16,974 nt of DNA from Pedosphaera sp. GTDB lineage: Bacteria > Verrucomicrobiota > Verrucomicrobiia > Limisphaerales > SXTU01. Positions 7,480-14,118 of the stretch are shown piece by piece. Position 1 is the first letter of the stretch. Each line of letters starts with the position of its first letter. Made by a program: the position numbers and the translations under genes. Below the pieces are notes generated by a model. It did not search any database. It was not told where the DNA came from and saw only the letters and a program-made list of their open reading frames with translations. The stretch spans positions 1 to 16,974 of the forward strand of contig SIBB01000025.1 of NCBI GenBank assembly GCA_009695395.1, written 5' to 3'.

Positions 7480-8682
7480 TCACGCGGAGGCGGACGGAGG
7501 CGGACGGACGGAAACGAGCTTGCCGCCGGGGAGGACGCGGAGCCGCTGGCCGCGCCAGACCACGGTGTTGCCGAGGAAGGCCAGCGCCCAGATGGGGACT
7601 TGGAGAAGGTCTTTGAGCGGGGCAAGCACTGCTGCAAAGCTCAAGTTGCCAGTGCAACGAGCGGACAGGTGGGCTGCCAACAGAATCCTGATTAGCATGA
7701 ACGCCGCTAAAACTATCAGCGCCGACTCTACCTGAAGAGAGAGCATGCGGAGTTCGTGGCCCTTCGCGAAGAGAACCATGAACGATTCGACCATAGCGGC
7801 TGTGGCCCACCACGTCGCGTTGCTCAGGATGCTGAAGAAATACGGCACGGGCTGGCAGACGCGGATGGTGCGCGCCCAGCGGAGTTGGTGCGCCCAGACT
7901 TCGCGCCAGCCTTGCTCCCGCTCGCGGCACTCGACGACCACGGGGCACAGCTCGATGCGATAGCCGCGCTTCGCGATTTGATTGCCGAGCTGGTAGTCGT
8001 CGGCGAGGTAGTCCACCAGCGCGCGGAAGCCGCCGATTTCATTGAGCTGCTGGCGGCGCGTGGCCATCACCGCGCCGAGGGCGAAGTCCAGCGGCTTGAG
8101 CGAGCGGGACTGGAGCACCTGGCTCCAGAAGTCCGCGTTCACCGCCACGGCCTCCCACTGCATCGCAAGCGTGGTCGGGTTGGTCAGCGCGTAGAAACAG
8201 TTCACGAGGCCGGCCTGCGGGTCGCGGAGGGGCTGGAGGACTTGGGCGAGGAAGTCCGGCGGCACGCGCGTGTCGGCGTCGCTGACGATGAAGTGGTCGT
8301 GCTGCGCGAGGCGTTCGAGGTGGACGAGCGTGGAGACCTTGGCGTTGGGGCCGAGTTGCTCGGGGCAGAGGACGAGCTGGGCGTTGGCCTGCGGATGCTC
8401 GGCGATGAGCTTGCGGACAAGATCACACACGGGGTCTTCCGCTGCGGCGACGCCGAAGAGGAGTTGCACGGGGCCGCGATAGTCTTGCTGGAACCAGCTC
8501 TCCAGACAACCACGCGTCTCGGGGTCGAGGCCCTTGAGCGGCTTGAGCAGCGTGACGCCGGGGGTGAAGGAGATGTCCGCCGCGCGCTGGTGGAGCGGGA
8601 AGCGTCGTGCGGCCAGCCACTGCCAGAGCGTGATGACGAGGCTCAGGAGCGCGAGCGCGGCGAGGATGACGTGCAGGACCAC
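7480..8682 (-). CDS. GT21-type glycosyltransferase (ceramide glucosyltransferase / HpnI-like)
   Basis: A 400-residue membrane glycosyltransferase of the GT-A fold. Features in order are an N-terminal transmembrane helix (2-22), LLKPLKGLDPE (45-55), the DxD-type motif VSDADTRV (133-140), the catalytic-base region DYLADDYQLG (224-233), HQLRWAR (265-271) at the (Q/R)xxRW position, and hydrophobic helices at about 286-304, 320-338 and 360-375. These match ceramide glucosyltransferases and the hopanoid enzyme HpnI, so the acceptor is probably a membrane lipid. No hopanoid or sphingolipid genes are nearby to choose between them. The start is GTG with GGAG six bases upstream, one of the few good Shine-Dalgarno sites here. 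It begins 13 bases after the GspE-like gene. A GGAGGCGGAC direct repeat encodes part of the C-terminal tail. Confidence 0.85.
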   Translation of the reverse strand: MVLHVILAALALLSLVITLWQWLAARRFPLHQRAADISFTPGVTLLKPLKGLDPETRGCLESWFQQDYRGPVQLLFGVAAAEDPVCDLVRKLIAEHPQANAQLVLCPEQLGPNAKVSTLVHLERLAQHDHFIVSDADTRVPPDFLAQVLQPLRDPQAGLVNCFYALTNPTTLAMQWEAVAVNADFWSQVLQSRSLKPLDFALGAVMATRRQQLNEIGGFRALVDYLADDYQLGNQIAKRGYRIELCPVVVECREREQGWREVWAHQLRWARTIRVCQPVPYFFSILSNATWWATAAMVESFMVLFAKGHELRMLSLQVESALIVLAAFMLIRILLAAHLSARCTGNLSFAAVLAPLKDLLQVPIWALAFLGNTVVWRGQRLRVLPGGKLVSVRPPPSASA

Positions 8683-8695
8683 AGTTCGCTCCGAC

Positions 8696-9913
8696 TCAAA
8701 TCTGATCCGACGACACCTTGCGCGTGACCTCCTCGAGCGTGGTCTCGCCAGCCAGCGCGCGGGCGAGGCCGTTTTGCCAGAGCGTCCTCATGCCTTGTTC
8801 GGCGGCGATTTGCTGGATGTGGCGGGTGGCCCGCTTCTCCATGACAGCGTCGCGGACGGGTTCGCCGACCTCGAGCAGTTCGGTGATGGAGAAGCGCCCG
8901 CTGTAGCCGGAGTCCTTGCACTCGGGGCAGCCAGAGCCTTTGCGGAACGATGCATTTTCAATCTCCTCCGCCGTGAGCGAGCGCAGGAGCGCAGCCTCCG
9001 GCTCGTAGGGCATGGCGCAGGAGGTGCAGTTCTTCCGCACGAGGCGCACGCCCATCACGCCCAGGATGCTCGAGGAGAGGAGGAACGGCTCGATGCCCAT
9101 GTTGATGAGGCGCGCGAAGACGCCGGCGGTGGTGCCGCTGTGGACGGTGCTGATGACCAAGTGCCCGGTGAGACCTGCCTGCACGGCGATGCCCGCCGTC
9201 TCCGGGTCGCGAATCTCGCCGACCATGATGATCTGCGGATCCTGCCGCATGAGCGAGCGTAGCGCGCTGGCAAAGGTGAAGTCCTGCGCAGGGTTTAACT
9301 GCGCCTGGCTCACCGTCGGGATGAGCACTTCGACGGGGTCCTCGACAGAGTTAATGGCGACGGAGGTGCCGTGCTTGGAGAGGAGGTAGTGCAGCGCGCA
9401 GTAGATGGCGGTGGTCTTGCCGGAGCCGGTGGGGCCGGTGAGGAGGATGAGGCCGTTGGGCTTGTTGACGAGGTTGATGAACTTCTCCTTGGTCTCCGGA
9501 TCGAGGCCGAGTTTATCAATGTCGAAGCTCCGTGTGCTCGGGTCGAAGATACGGCAGACGACCTTCTCGCCGAGCACGGTGGGGAAGATGGAGACGCGGA
9601 GCTGCACGTTGTTGAACTCCGGCCCCATATTGACCTTCCCGTCCTGCGGCACGCCGCTGATGTGGGAGGCAAGGTTGGCCATGACCTTGAATCGCCCGCC
9701 AATCTTGTCCTTCAACTCGCTGGGCAGGTGGACCATCTCGATGAGCTGGCCGGTGACGCGGATGCGCACGGCCATGGACTCCTCCCACGGCTCGAAGTGG
9801 ATGTCGCTCGCGCCCGCGTCCACGGCATCGTGGACGATGTAGTCGACGAGCGTGCTGATGTCAGCGTCGAGCTGCGTGGGGAGCGACTGGAGGTAGGCGT
9901 TGGTGTGGCTCAT
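8696..9913 (-). CDS. GspE/PilB-type secretion or pilus assembly ATPase, N-terminally short
   Basis: A 405-residue cytoplasmic hexameric ATPase of the type II secretion/type IV pilus family. The region HDAVDAGASDIHFEPWE (28-44) begins the N2 domain. The RecA-like core has Walker A GPTGSGKTT (160-168), an Asp box around INSVEDPVE (187-195), Walker B IIMVGEIRDPETA (228-240) and a His box GHLVISTVHSG (250-260). A tetracysteine metal site is formed by Cys296/Cys299 and Cys329/Cys332. The roughly 150-residue N1/MshEN domain of full-length GspE and PilB (about 550-570 residues) is missing. No other pilus or secretion genes are adjacent. It is first in a probable operon with the glycosyltransferase and rdgB. 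No Shine-Dalgarno sequence precedes the ATG. Confidence 0.93.
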   Translation of the reverse strand: MSHTNAYLQSLPTQLDADISTLVDYIVHDAVDAGASDIHFEPWEESMAVRIRVTGQLIEMVHLPSELKDKIGGRFKVMANLASHISGVPQDGKVNMGPEFNNVQLRVSIFPTVLGEKVVCRIFDPSTRSFDIDKLGLDPETKEKFINLVNKPNGLILLTGPTGSGKTTAIYCALHYLLSKHGTSVAINSVEDPVEVLIPTVSQAQLNPAQDFTFASALRSLMRQDPQIIMVGEIRDPETAGIAVQAGLTGHLVISTVHSGTTAGVFARLINMGIEPFLLSSSILGVMGVRLVRKNCTSCAMPYEPEAALLRSLTAEEIENASFRKGSGCPECKDSGYSGRFSITELLEVGEPVRDAVMEKRATRHIQQIAAEQGMRTLWQNGLARALAGETTLEEVTRKVSSDQI

Positions 9914-10028
9914 GGCACATTGGGTTGATACGGACCGAGGTTGTGGAAGATACAGTTAGTTTGGCGAGCAATAAACTGGCTCTCCGTCGGCACCGGGCGC
10001 ATCTCACTTTCTTGCAGAGACAGCTTTG

Positions 10029-10139
10029 CTTTAACGCGGAGACGCAGAGGACGCGGAGGAGCGCAGAGAGGGAGCGACCGATCGGCACTCGCTCGCTGGG
10101 CGGCCGCACCTGTTTTCTCTGCGCAACTCCGCGTTAAAG
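10029..10139. repeat. 111-base imperfect palindromic element with ACGCGGAG/GCAGAG repeats
   Basis: CTTTAACGCGGAG (10029-10041) is the exact reverse complement of CTCCGCGTTAAAG (10127-10139). Further in, CGCAGAG (10043-10049) or GCGCAGAG (10061-10068) can pair with CTCTGCGC (10117-10124). The left arm also repeats ACGCGGAG directly (10034-10041 and 10051-10058). It resembles a small non-coding mobile or REP-type element. No transposase is encoded and no clear target duplication is visible. Confidence 0.65.
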
Positions 10140-10219
10140 TCAGGACTGCCCTTTCACTTCATCCCGCGGCAGTGCTGGAATCGGCCAGCTGTGGCGTCGC
10201 ATTTCGATGGGAATTGAAT

Positions 10220-10249
10220 TTGTCCTGGCTCGGTCGGGCGCGGCATAGT
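10220..10249 (+). promoter_or_regulatory. Candidate promoter of the outer-membrane barrel gene
   Basis: TTGTCC (10220-10225) is followed after 18 bases by CATAGT (10244-10249), with only seven bases to the GTG at 10257. There is no Shine-Dalgarno sequence. If real, the transcript would be leaderless or nearly so. Confidence 0.35.
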
Positions 10250-10256
10250 CTCTCGC

Positions 10257-11483
10257 GTGAAAGCTCTCCCGACAGCCGCGCTGTTCCTGCTGATGTTCGC
10301 CGCACAGCCCGCCTACGCGCAGGAGGAATTGCTTCAAAGGCTCGACGACTCGCTGAGTTATCAGTCGTCGAAGGGCTTCTTCCGCTCCGAACTCAGCGGG
10401 TTGGTGGACATCGAGGGCTACTTCATTGACCACCGTCCGCCGGGCCTGCTCTTCGGCAACGCGGACTTGTTCAACCCGCGCCTCTCGCTCTTCCTCGACA
10501 CGCATCTCGGCGAGCAGTTTTACAGCCTCGTGCAGTTCCGCGCGGACCGCGGCTTCGACCCGCGCACGGTGCCCGATGGCGATGTGCGCTTCGACGAATA
10601 CCTGCTGCGCTGGACACCGTGGGCGGACGGGCGGCTGAACGTGCAAGCGGGCAAGTTCGCCACCGTCTTCGGCAAGTGGGTGCAGCGGCACGACTCGTGG
10701 CAGAACCCCTTCATCACCGCGCCGCTGGCTTACGAGAACGTCACGACCGTCACCGACCAAGCCGCGCCCGGCACACGCGCTGCGTTCTTGGGCCGGCGCA
10801 ATCTGCCCGACCAAAAGGCCACATGGCTTCCCGTCGTGTGGGGCCCGGCTTACAGCAGCGGCGCGAGTGCGTTCGGGCAGTTGAACAAGTTCAACTACGC
10901 CTTCGAGTTCAAGAACGCCGCCATCTCTGCACGTCCGACCGCGTGGGATGCGCAGGACTTGGGCTGGGAAAATCCGACCGTTTCCGCGCGCCTTGCGCAC
11001 ACACCAAACGCCGCGTGGAACTACGGCGTCTCCGCCAGCCATGGCGCGTATCTGCTCCCGGCGGCAGACGCGACGGTGCCGGGCGGATACGGTCGTAACA
11101 GCTACCGGCAGACGACCATCGGGACGGACCTCTCGTGGTCGCACCACGGCTGGCAGGTCTGGGGCGAGGCGATAGTGGCGCGCTTTCAAGTCCCGAACGT
11201 CGGCAACGCGGACACGTTCACCTATTTCATCGAGACCAAATACAAGTTCACCCCAAACCTCTTCGCCGCCGTCCGCTGGAACCAGCAACTCTTCGACACC
11301 GTGCCGGATGGCGCGGGCGGCGCGCAGCATTGGGACCGGAATGTCTTCCGAGTGGACACCGCGCTGGGCTACCGCTTCACACGCCATCTGCAAGGGAAGC
11401 TCCAATACAGCTTTTTGCACGAAAACGGCCCAATTCAGCAAGGTGAGCAGCTTTTGGCCGCGCAACTGACGATAAAGTTCTGA
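10257..11483 (+). CDS. Putative outer-membrane beta-barrel (porin-like) protein
   Basis: A 408-residue protein with a signal peptide (residues 1-21, ending AAQPAYA). After a short helical stretch it shows many alternating amphipathic strands with aromatic girdle residues, for example GLVDIEGYFID, RLSLFLDTHLGEQFYSLVQFRADRG, DEYLLRWTP, FIETKYKFTPNLFAAVRWNQQLF, LGYRFTRHLQGKLQYSFL and the last strand LLAAQLTIKF. It ends in phenylalanine, the usual BAM recognition residue of outer-membrane barrels. I do not recognise a specific family or substrate; phosphate-selective-porin-like is a possibility. The GTG at 10257 is chosen because it gives a complete signal peptide, whereas the next ATG lies inside the hydrophobic core. 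It is divergent from the GspE-like gene and stands alone. Confidence 0.75.
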   Translation: MKALPTAALFLLMFAAQPAYAQEELLQRLDDSLSYQSSKGFFRSELSGLVDIEGYFIDHRPPGLLFGNADLFNPRLSLFLDTHLGEQFYSLVQFRADRGFDPRTVPDGDVRFDEYLLRWTPWADGRLNVQAGKFATVFGKWVQRHDSWQNPFITAPLAYENVTTVTDQAAPGTRAAFLGRRNLPDQKATWLPVVWGPAYSSGASAFGQLNKFNYAFEFKNAAISARPTAWDAQDLGWENPTVSARLAHTPNAAWNYGVSASHGAYLLPAADATVPGGYGRNSYRQTTIGTDLSWSHHGWQVWGEAIVARFQVPNVGNADTFTYFIETKYKFTPNLFAAVRWNQQLFDTVPDGAGGAQHWDRNVFRVDTALGYRFTRHLQGKLQYSFLHENGPIQQGEQLLAAQLTIKF

Positions 11484-11487
11484 AAGT

Positions 11488-11520
11488 GGCTGCGGCTCAG
11501 GGCAGCCTTCCAGCCTTTTC
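11488..11520 (+). terminator. Weak terminator-like hairpin after the barrel gene
   Basis: GGCTGC (11488-11493) pairs with GCAGCC (11502-11507) around an eight-base loop, five bases after the stop codon. A pyrimidine-rich tail with TTTT follows about eight bases later. The stem is short and the T run displaced, so this is tentative. Confidence 0.3.
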
Positions 11521-11607
11521 TTGCGTTCGTGACGAGGGAAGAACCTCGGTTATTTGTGCTTGGGTTTGGCCTCCGGTTTCGTCAAAGTGTGGGACGAAAG
11601 ATAAATT

Positions 11608-12771
11608 ATGGCACGAACGCAAATGACTTGGCAGCGGATCAATTGGTATAACTCGGTGTTCCTCGTCGGCACGTTGGCCGTCACGTTGACGGCGGTGCCC
11701 GTTTACCTCTGGAACCACGGGCTCGCCCCTTTCCAAGCCGGGCTGTTCGTCCTGTTCTTCATCCTCACGGGCCTGAGCATCACGCTGGGCTACCACCGGC
11801 TCTTCTCCCATCACGCCTTCCAAGCCTCCTGGCCGGTGCGGCTGCTGACGCTCATCTTCGGGGCGGCGGCCTTCGAGAACTCCGCGCTGTGCTGGTGCTC
11901 CGACCACCGGCAGCACCACAAGCACACCGACCACGAGGAAGACCCCTACGACATCTCGAAGGGATTCTTCCACGCCCACATGGGATGGATCATGTTCAAG
12001 CTGGGCGAACCGCCTTCCTTCGCCAGCGTGCCGGACCTCGAGCGCGACCCGCTGGTGCGGTGGCAGCAGAAGTATTGCGTGCCCATCGGGGTGCTCGCGG
12101 GCCTCGTCCTGCCCGCCGTCTTGGGCTGGCTCTGGGGCGGTGCGGACGCGGCCCTCGGCGCGTTCCTCATCGCCGGCGTGGCGCGCACCGTCTTCGTCCA
12201 CCACTCCACGTTCTTCATCAACTCCCTCTGCCACATGCTCGGCAAGCAACCTTACTCCGACCGCTGCACCGCGCGGGATAGTTGGTTCCTAGCCTTCTTC
12301 ACCTTCGGCGAGGGCTACCACAACTTCCACCACGCCTTCCAGCATGACTACCGCAACGGCGTGAAGGCGTGGCAGTTCGACCCGACCAAATGGACCATCT
12401 GGCTGCTCTCCAAGCTCGGCATGGCTTCGCAGCTCCGCAGCGTCCCCGACGAGCGCATCCGCCACGCCGAGATCACCGAGCAACAGCGTCAGCTTGCGAC
12501 GAAGATGGCCGCGCTGCCCGCTGCCACGGTCGCGCCCCTGCGCGCCGAGGTCGAGGTTGTGCAGGCCCGGCTTCACGAGGCATTCGAGCGCTGGGAAAAG
12601 CTCGAGGCCGAATACCGCCGGGCAATGGAAAAGAAGATCGAGGCCTCCCGCGAAAAGGTAGCCCAGCTCTCCCATGACTTCCGCGAGGCGCGGGAGAAGC
12701 TCGTCGCCGTCTTCCACGAATGGGAACAGACCCGTTCCTCCGCGCTCACAGCGATGCTCGCGGGCGCGTAG
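11608..12771 (+). CDS. Acyl-CoA/acyl-lipid fatty acid desaturase with C-terminal coiled coil
   Basis: A 387-residue membrane di-iron enzyme that introduces a cis double bond, probably delta-9, into acyl chains and so adjusts membrane fluidity. The three histidine boxes are clear: HRLFSH (63-68), HRQHHKH (100-106) and GEGYHNFHH (234-242). Hydrophobic helices lie at about 15-33, 41-61, 78-92, 158-176 and 181-196, and INSLCHMLGKQPY (204-216) is also characteristic of this family. Residues about 283-375 form an added charged helical segment rich in Glu, Arg and Lys, predicted by eye to be a coiled coil. Most bacterial relatives end soon after the third box. The gene stands alone and ends at a strong terminator. 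ATG at 11608 is assumed; ATG at 11623 is an in-frame alternative. Confidence 0.92.
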   Translation: MARTQMTWQRINWYNSVFLVGTLAVTLTAVPVYLWNHGLAPFQAGLFVLFFILTGLSITLGYHRLFSHHAFQASWPVRLLTLIFGAAAFENSALCWCSDHRQHHKHTDHEEDPYDISKGFFHAHMGWIMFKLGEPPSFASVPDLERDPLVRWQQKYCVPIGVLAGLVLPAVLGWLWGGADAALGAFLIAGVARTVFVHHSTFFINSLCHMLGKQPYSDRCTARDSWFLAFFTFGEGYHNFHHAFQHDYRNGVKAWQFDPTKWTIWLLSKLGMASQLRSVPDERIRHAEITEQQRQLATKMAALPAATVAPLRAEVEVVQARLHEAFERWEKLEAEYRRAMEKKIEASREKVAQLSHDFREAREKLVAVFHEWEQTRSSALTAMLAGA

Positions 12772-12780
12772 TCCAATCTG

Positions 12781-12827
12781 AAAAGCAAAGCGGGCGGCGA
12801 AGGTGACTTCGCCGCCCGTTGCTTTTT
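12781..12827. terminator. Bidirectional intrinsic terminator
   Basis: CGGGCGGCGAA (12791-12801) pairs perfectly with TTCGCCGCCCG (12808-12818) around a GGTGAC loop. The stem can extend outward through AAAAGC/GCTTTT with two bulged bases. TTTTT follows on the plus strand and AAAA precedes it, giving a T run on the minus strand as well. It serves the convergent desaturase and oxidoreductase genes. Confidence 0.9.
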
Positions 12828-12835
12828 CAGAAGGC

Positions 12836-13984
12836 CTACTTCGTCTGCTTCACCTTCACCCACTTGCCGGACTTGCCGGATGACAGCACCGCGTCCACGA
12901 CGTAGTCCGTCGCGAGGCCGTCCTTAAAGTCCGGCTTCGCGCCCTTGCCGCTTTCGAGGCCCTTGATGAACTCCACGACCGCATGGACGAAGCTGTGCTC
13001 GTAGCCGAGCTGAAGGCCGGGCACCCACCACTTGCCGCAGTAGGGATGGTCGCCGTCGCTGACGTGGACGCTCTTCCAGCCGCGCTCCGTGCCGACATCC
13101 TTGTAATCAAAAATCTGGAGCCGGTGCAGGTCATGCAGGTCCCACTTCAGGCTCATGTTCTCGCCGTTGATCTCGAACGTGTAGAGCGCCTTGTGGCCGC
13201 GCGCGTAGCGCGTGGACTCGAACAGCCCGAGCGACCCGTTGTTGAAGCGGCACATAAACGCGCACGCGTCATCAATGCTCACCTTCTCCACCTTGCCCGT
13301 CAGCGTGTGCTTGCGCTCCTTGATGAACGTCTCGGTCATCGCGGTCACGTTCTTGATGCCGCCGTTGAGCCACATCGCGGTGTCAATGCAGTGCGCGAGC
13401 AAATCGCCCGTCACGCCGCTGCCGGAGACCTTCGCATCGAGCCGCCAGAGGCCCGTGCCGCCCTGCGGAAGCTCGGGGTTGATCGTCCAGTCCTGGAGGA
13501 AGTTCGCGCGATAGTGGAAGACTTTGCCCAGCTTGCCGGAATCAATCAGCTCCTTCGCCAGCGTGACGGCGGGGCAGCGGCGGTAGTTATACCAGACCAT
13601 GTTGGCGACGCCGGCCTTCTTGATCGCAGCGACCATCTTCTCGGCCTCCTTGCCATTCAAGCCGAGCGGCTTCTCGCACAGGATCATCTTGCCGGCCTTC
13701 GCAGCGGCGATGGCTTGCTCGGCGTGGAGGTTGTTCGGCGTGGCGATGTCGATGACATCAATGTCGTCGCGCGCGATGAGCTTCTTCCAGTCCGTCTCGA
13801 TGGACTTGTAGCCCCACTTGTCGGCGAAAGCCTGCGCGGCGACGGCGTCGCGACCGCACACGGCTTGCAGCACGATTTCGTGTTCGCTGGGGAAGAAATG
13901 CCCGACCTGGGCGAAGGCGTTGGAGTGGGCGCGGCCCATGAAGCCGTAGCCGATGAGACCGATGCGGAGTTTTTTCTTGGCCAT
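12836..13984 (-). CDS. Gfo/Idh/MocA-family oxidoreductase
   Basis: A 382-residue NAD(P)-dependent dehydrogenase, probably acting on a sugar, inositol or related polyol. The N-terminal Rossmann fold shows LRIGLIGYGFMGRAH (6-20) with the GxGxxG-type loop, followed by DVIDIATPNNLHAE (76-89) and the signature CEKPLGLN (103-110). The C-terminal substrate domain includes GVTGDLLAHCIDTAMWL (190-206), carrying the conserved GD and H residues. The C terminus HAVVEFIKGLESGK is typical. The reading frame extends 29 codons upstream, but the ATG at 13984 places MAKKKLRIGLIG at the expected start. No Shine-Dalgarno sequence is present. It lies 134 bases after the DUF1549 gene on the same strand; a link between them is possible but not shown. 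The substrate cannot be told from sequence. Confidence 0.93.
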   Translation of the reverse strand: MAKKKLRIGLIGYGFMGRAHSNAFAQVGHFFPSEHEIVLQAVCGRDAVAAQAFADKWGYKSIETDWKKLIARDDIDVIDIATPNNLHAEQAIAAAKAGKMILCEKPLGLNGKEAEKMVAAIKKAGVANMVWYNYRRCPAVTLAKELIDSGKLGKVFHYRANFLQDWTINPELPQGGTGLWRLDAKVSGSGVTGDLLAHCIDTAMWLNGGIKNVTAMTETFIKERKHTLTGKVEKVSIDDACAFMCRFNNGSLGLFESTRYARGHKALYTFEINGENMSLKWDLHDLHRLQIFDYKDVGTERGWKSVHVSDGDHPYCGKWWVPGLQLGYEHSFVHAVVEFIKGLESGKGAKPDFKDGLATDYVVDAVLSSGKSGKWVKVKQTK

Positions 13985-14064
13985 AAGTGCGTGTGCGTTG
14001 AGTTGGTGACGGACAGCTCCAAAGCCTCCCGCGCAGCGTGCCGGACTGGCGATGGAGCGCGCGG

Positions 14065-14093
14065 ATTCCACAACGCGTTTCCCGTGAAGTCAA
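14065..14093 (-). promoter_or_regulatory. Weak candidate promoter of the oxidoreductase gene
   Basis: On the minus strand TTGACT (14093-14088) is followed after 17 bases by TGGAAT (14070-14065), about 80 bases before the ATG at 13984. The -35 is good and the -10 poor. Confidence 0.25.
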
Positions 14094-14118
14094 TCCTTCT
14101 CCCGGGCGGGATGAGGTT

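Larger units (their letters stand above)
9914..10256. other. 343-base intergenic region between divergent genes
   Basis: No gene is supported here. It holds the upstream region of the GspE-like gene (left end), the imperfect palindrome at 10029-10139, and the candidate promoter of the barrel-protein gene (10220-10249). Short open frames across it only translate the repeat. Confidence 0.7.

Noticed and set aside
7486..7505. Direct repeat GGAGGCGGAC x2 at the end of the glycosyltransferase gene
   Set aside because: Only two copies, coding for a Pro-rich tail; too short to call a functional repeat.
9925..10137. Short plus-strand frames across the intergenic palindrome (translation includes NAETQRTRRSAERE)
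   Set aside because: They translate the repeat element itself. I take them as repeat-derived, not genes.
10140..11465. A 441-codon minus-strand frame opposite the barrel-protein gene
   Set aside because: The plus-strand frame has a signal peptide, amphipathic strands and a terminal Phe; the minus-strand product has none of these and is rich in Arg, Val and Glu.
13985..14071. 29-residue upstream extension of the oxidoreductase
   Set aside because: The family starts right before the Rossmann strand, as MAKKKLRIGLIG does. The extension is unlike a signal peptide and has no start context.
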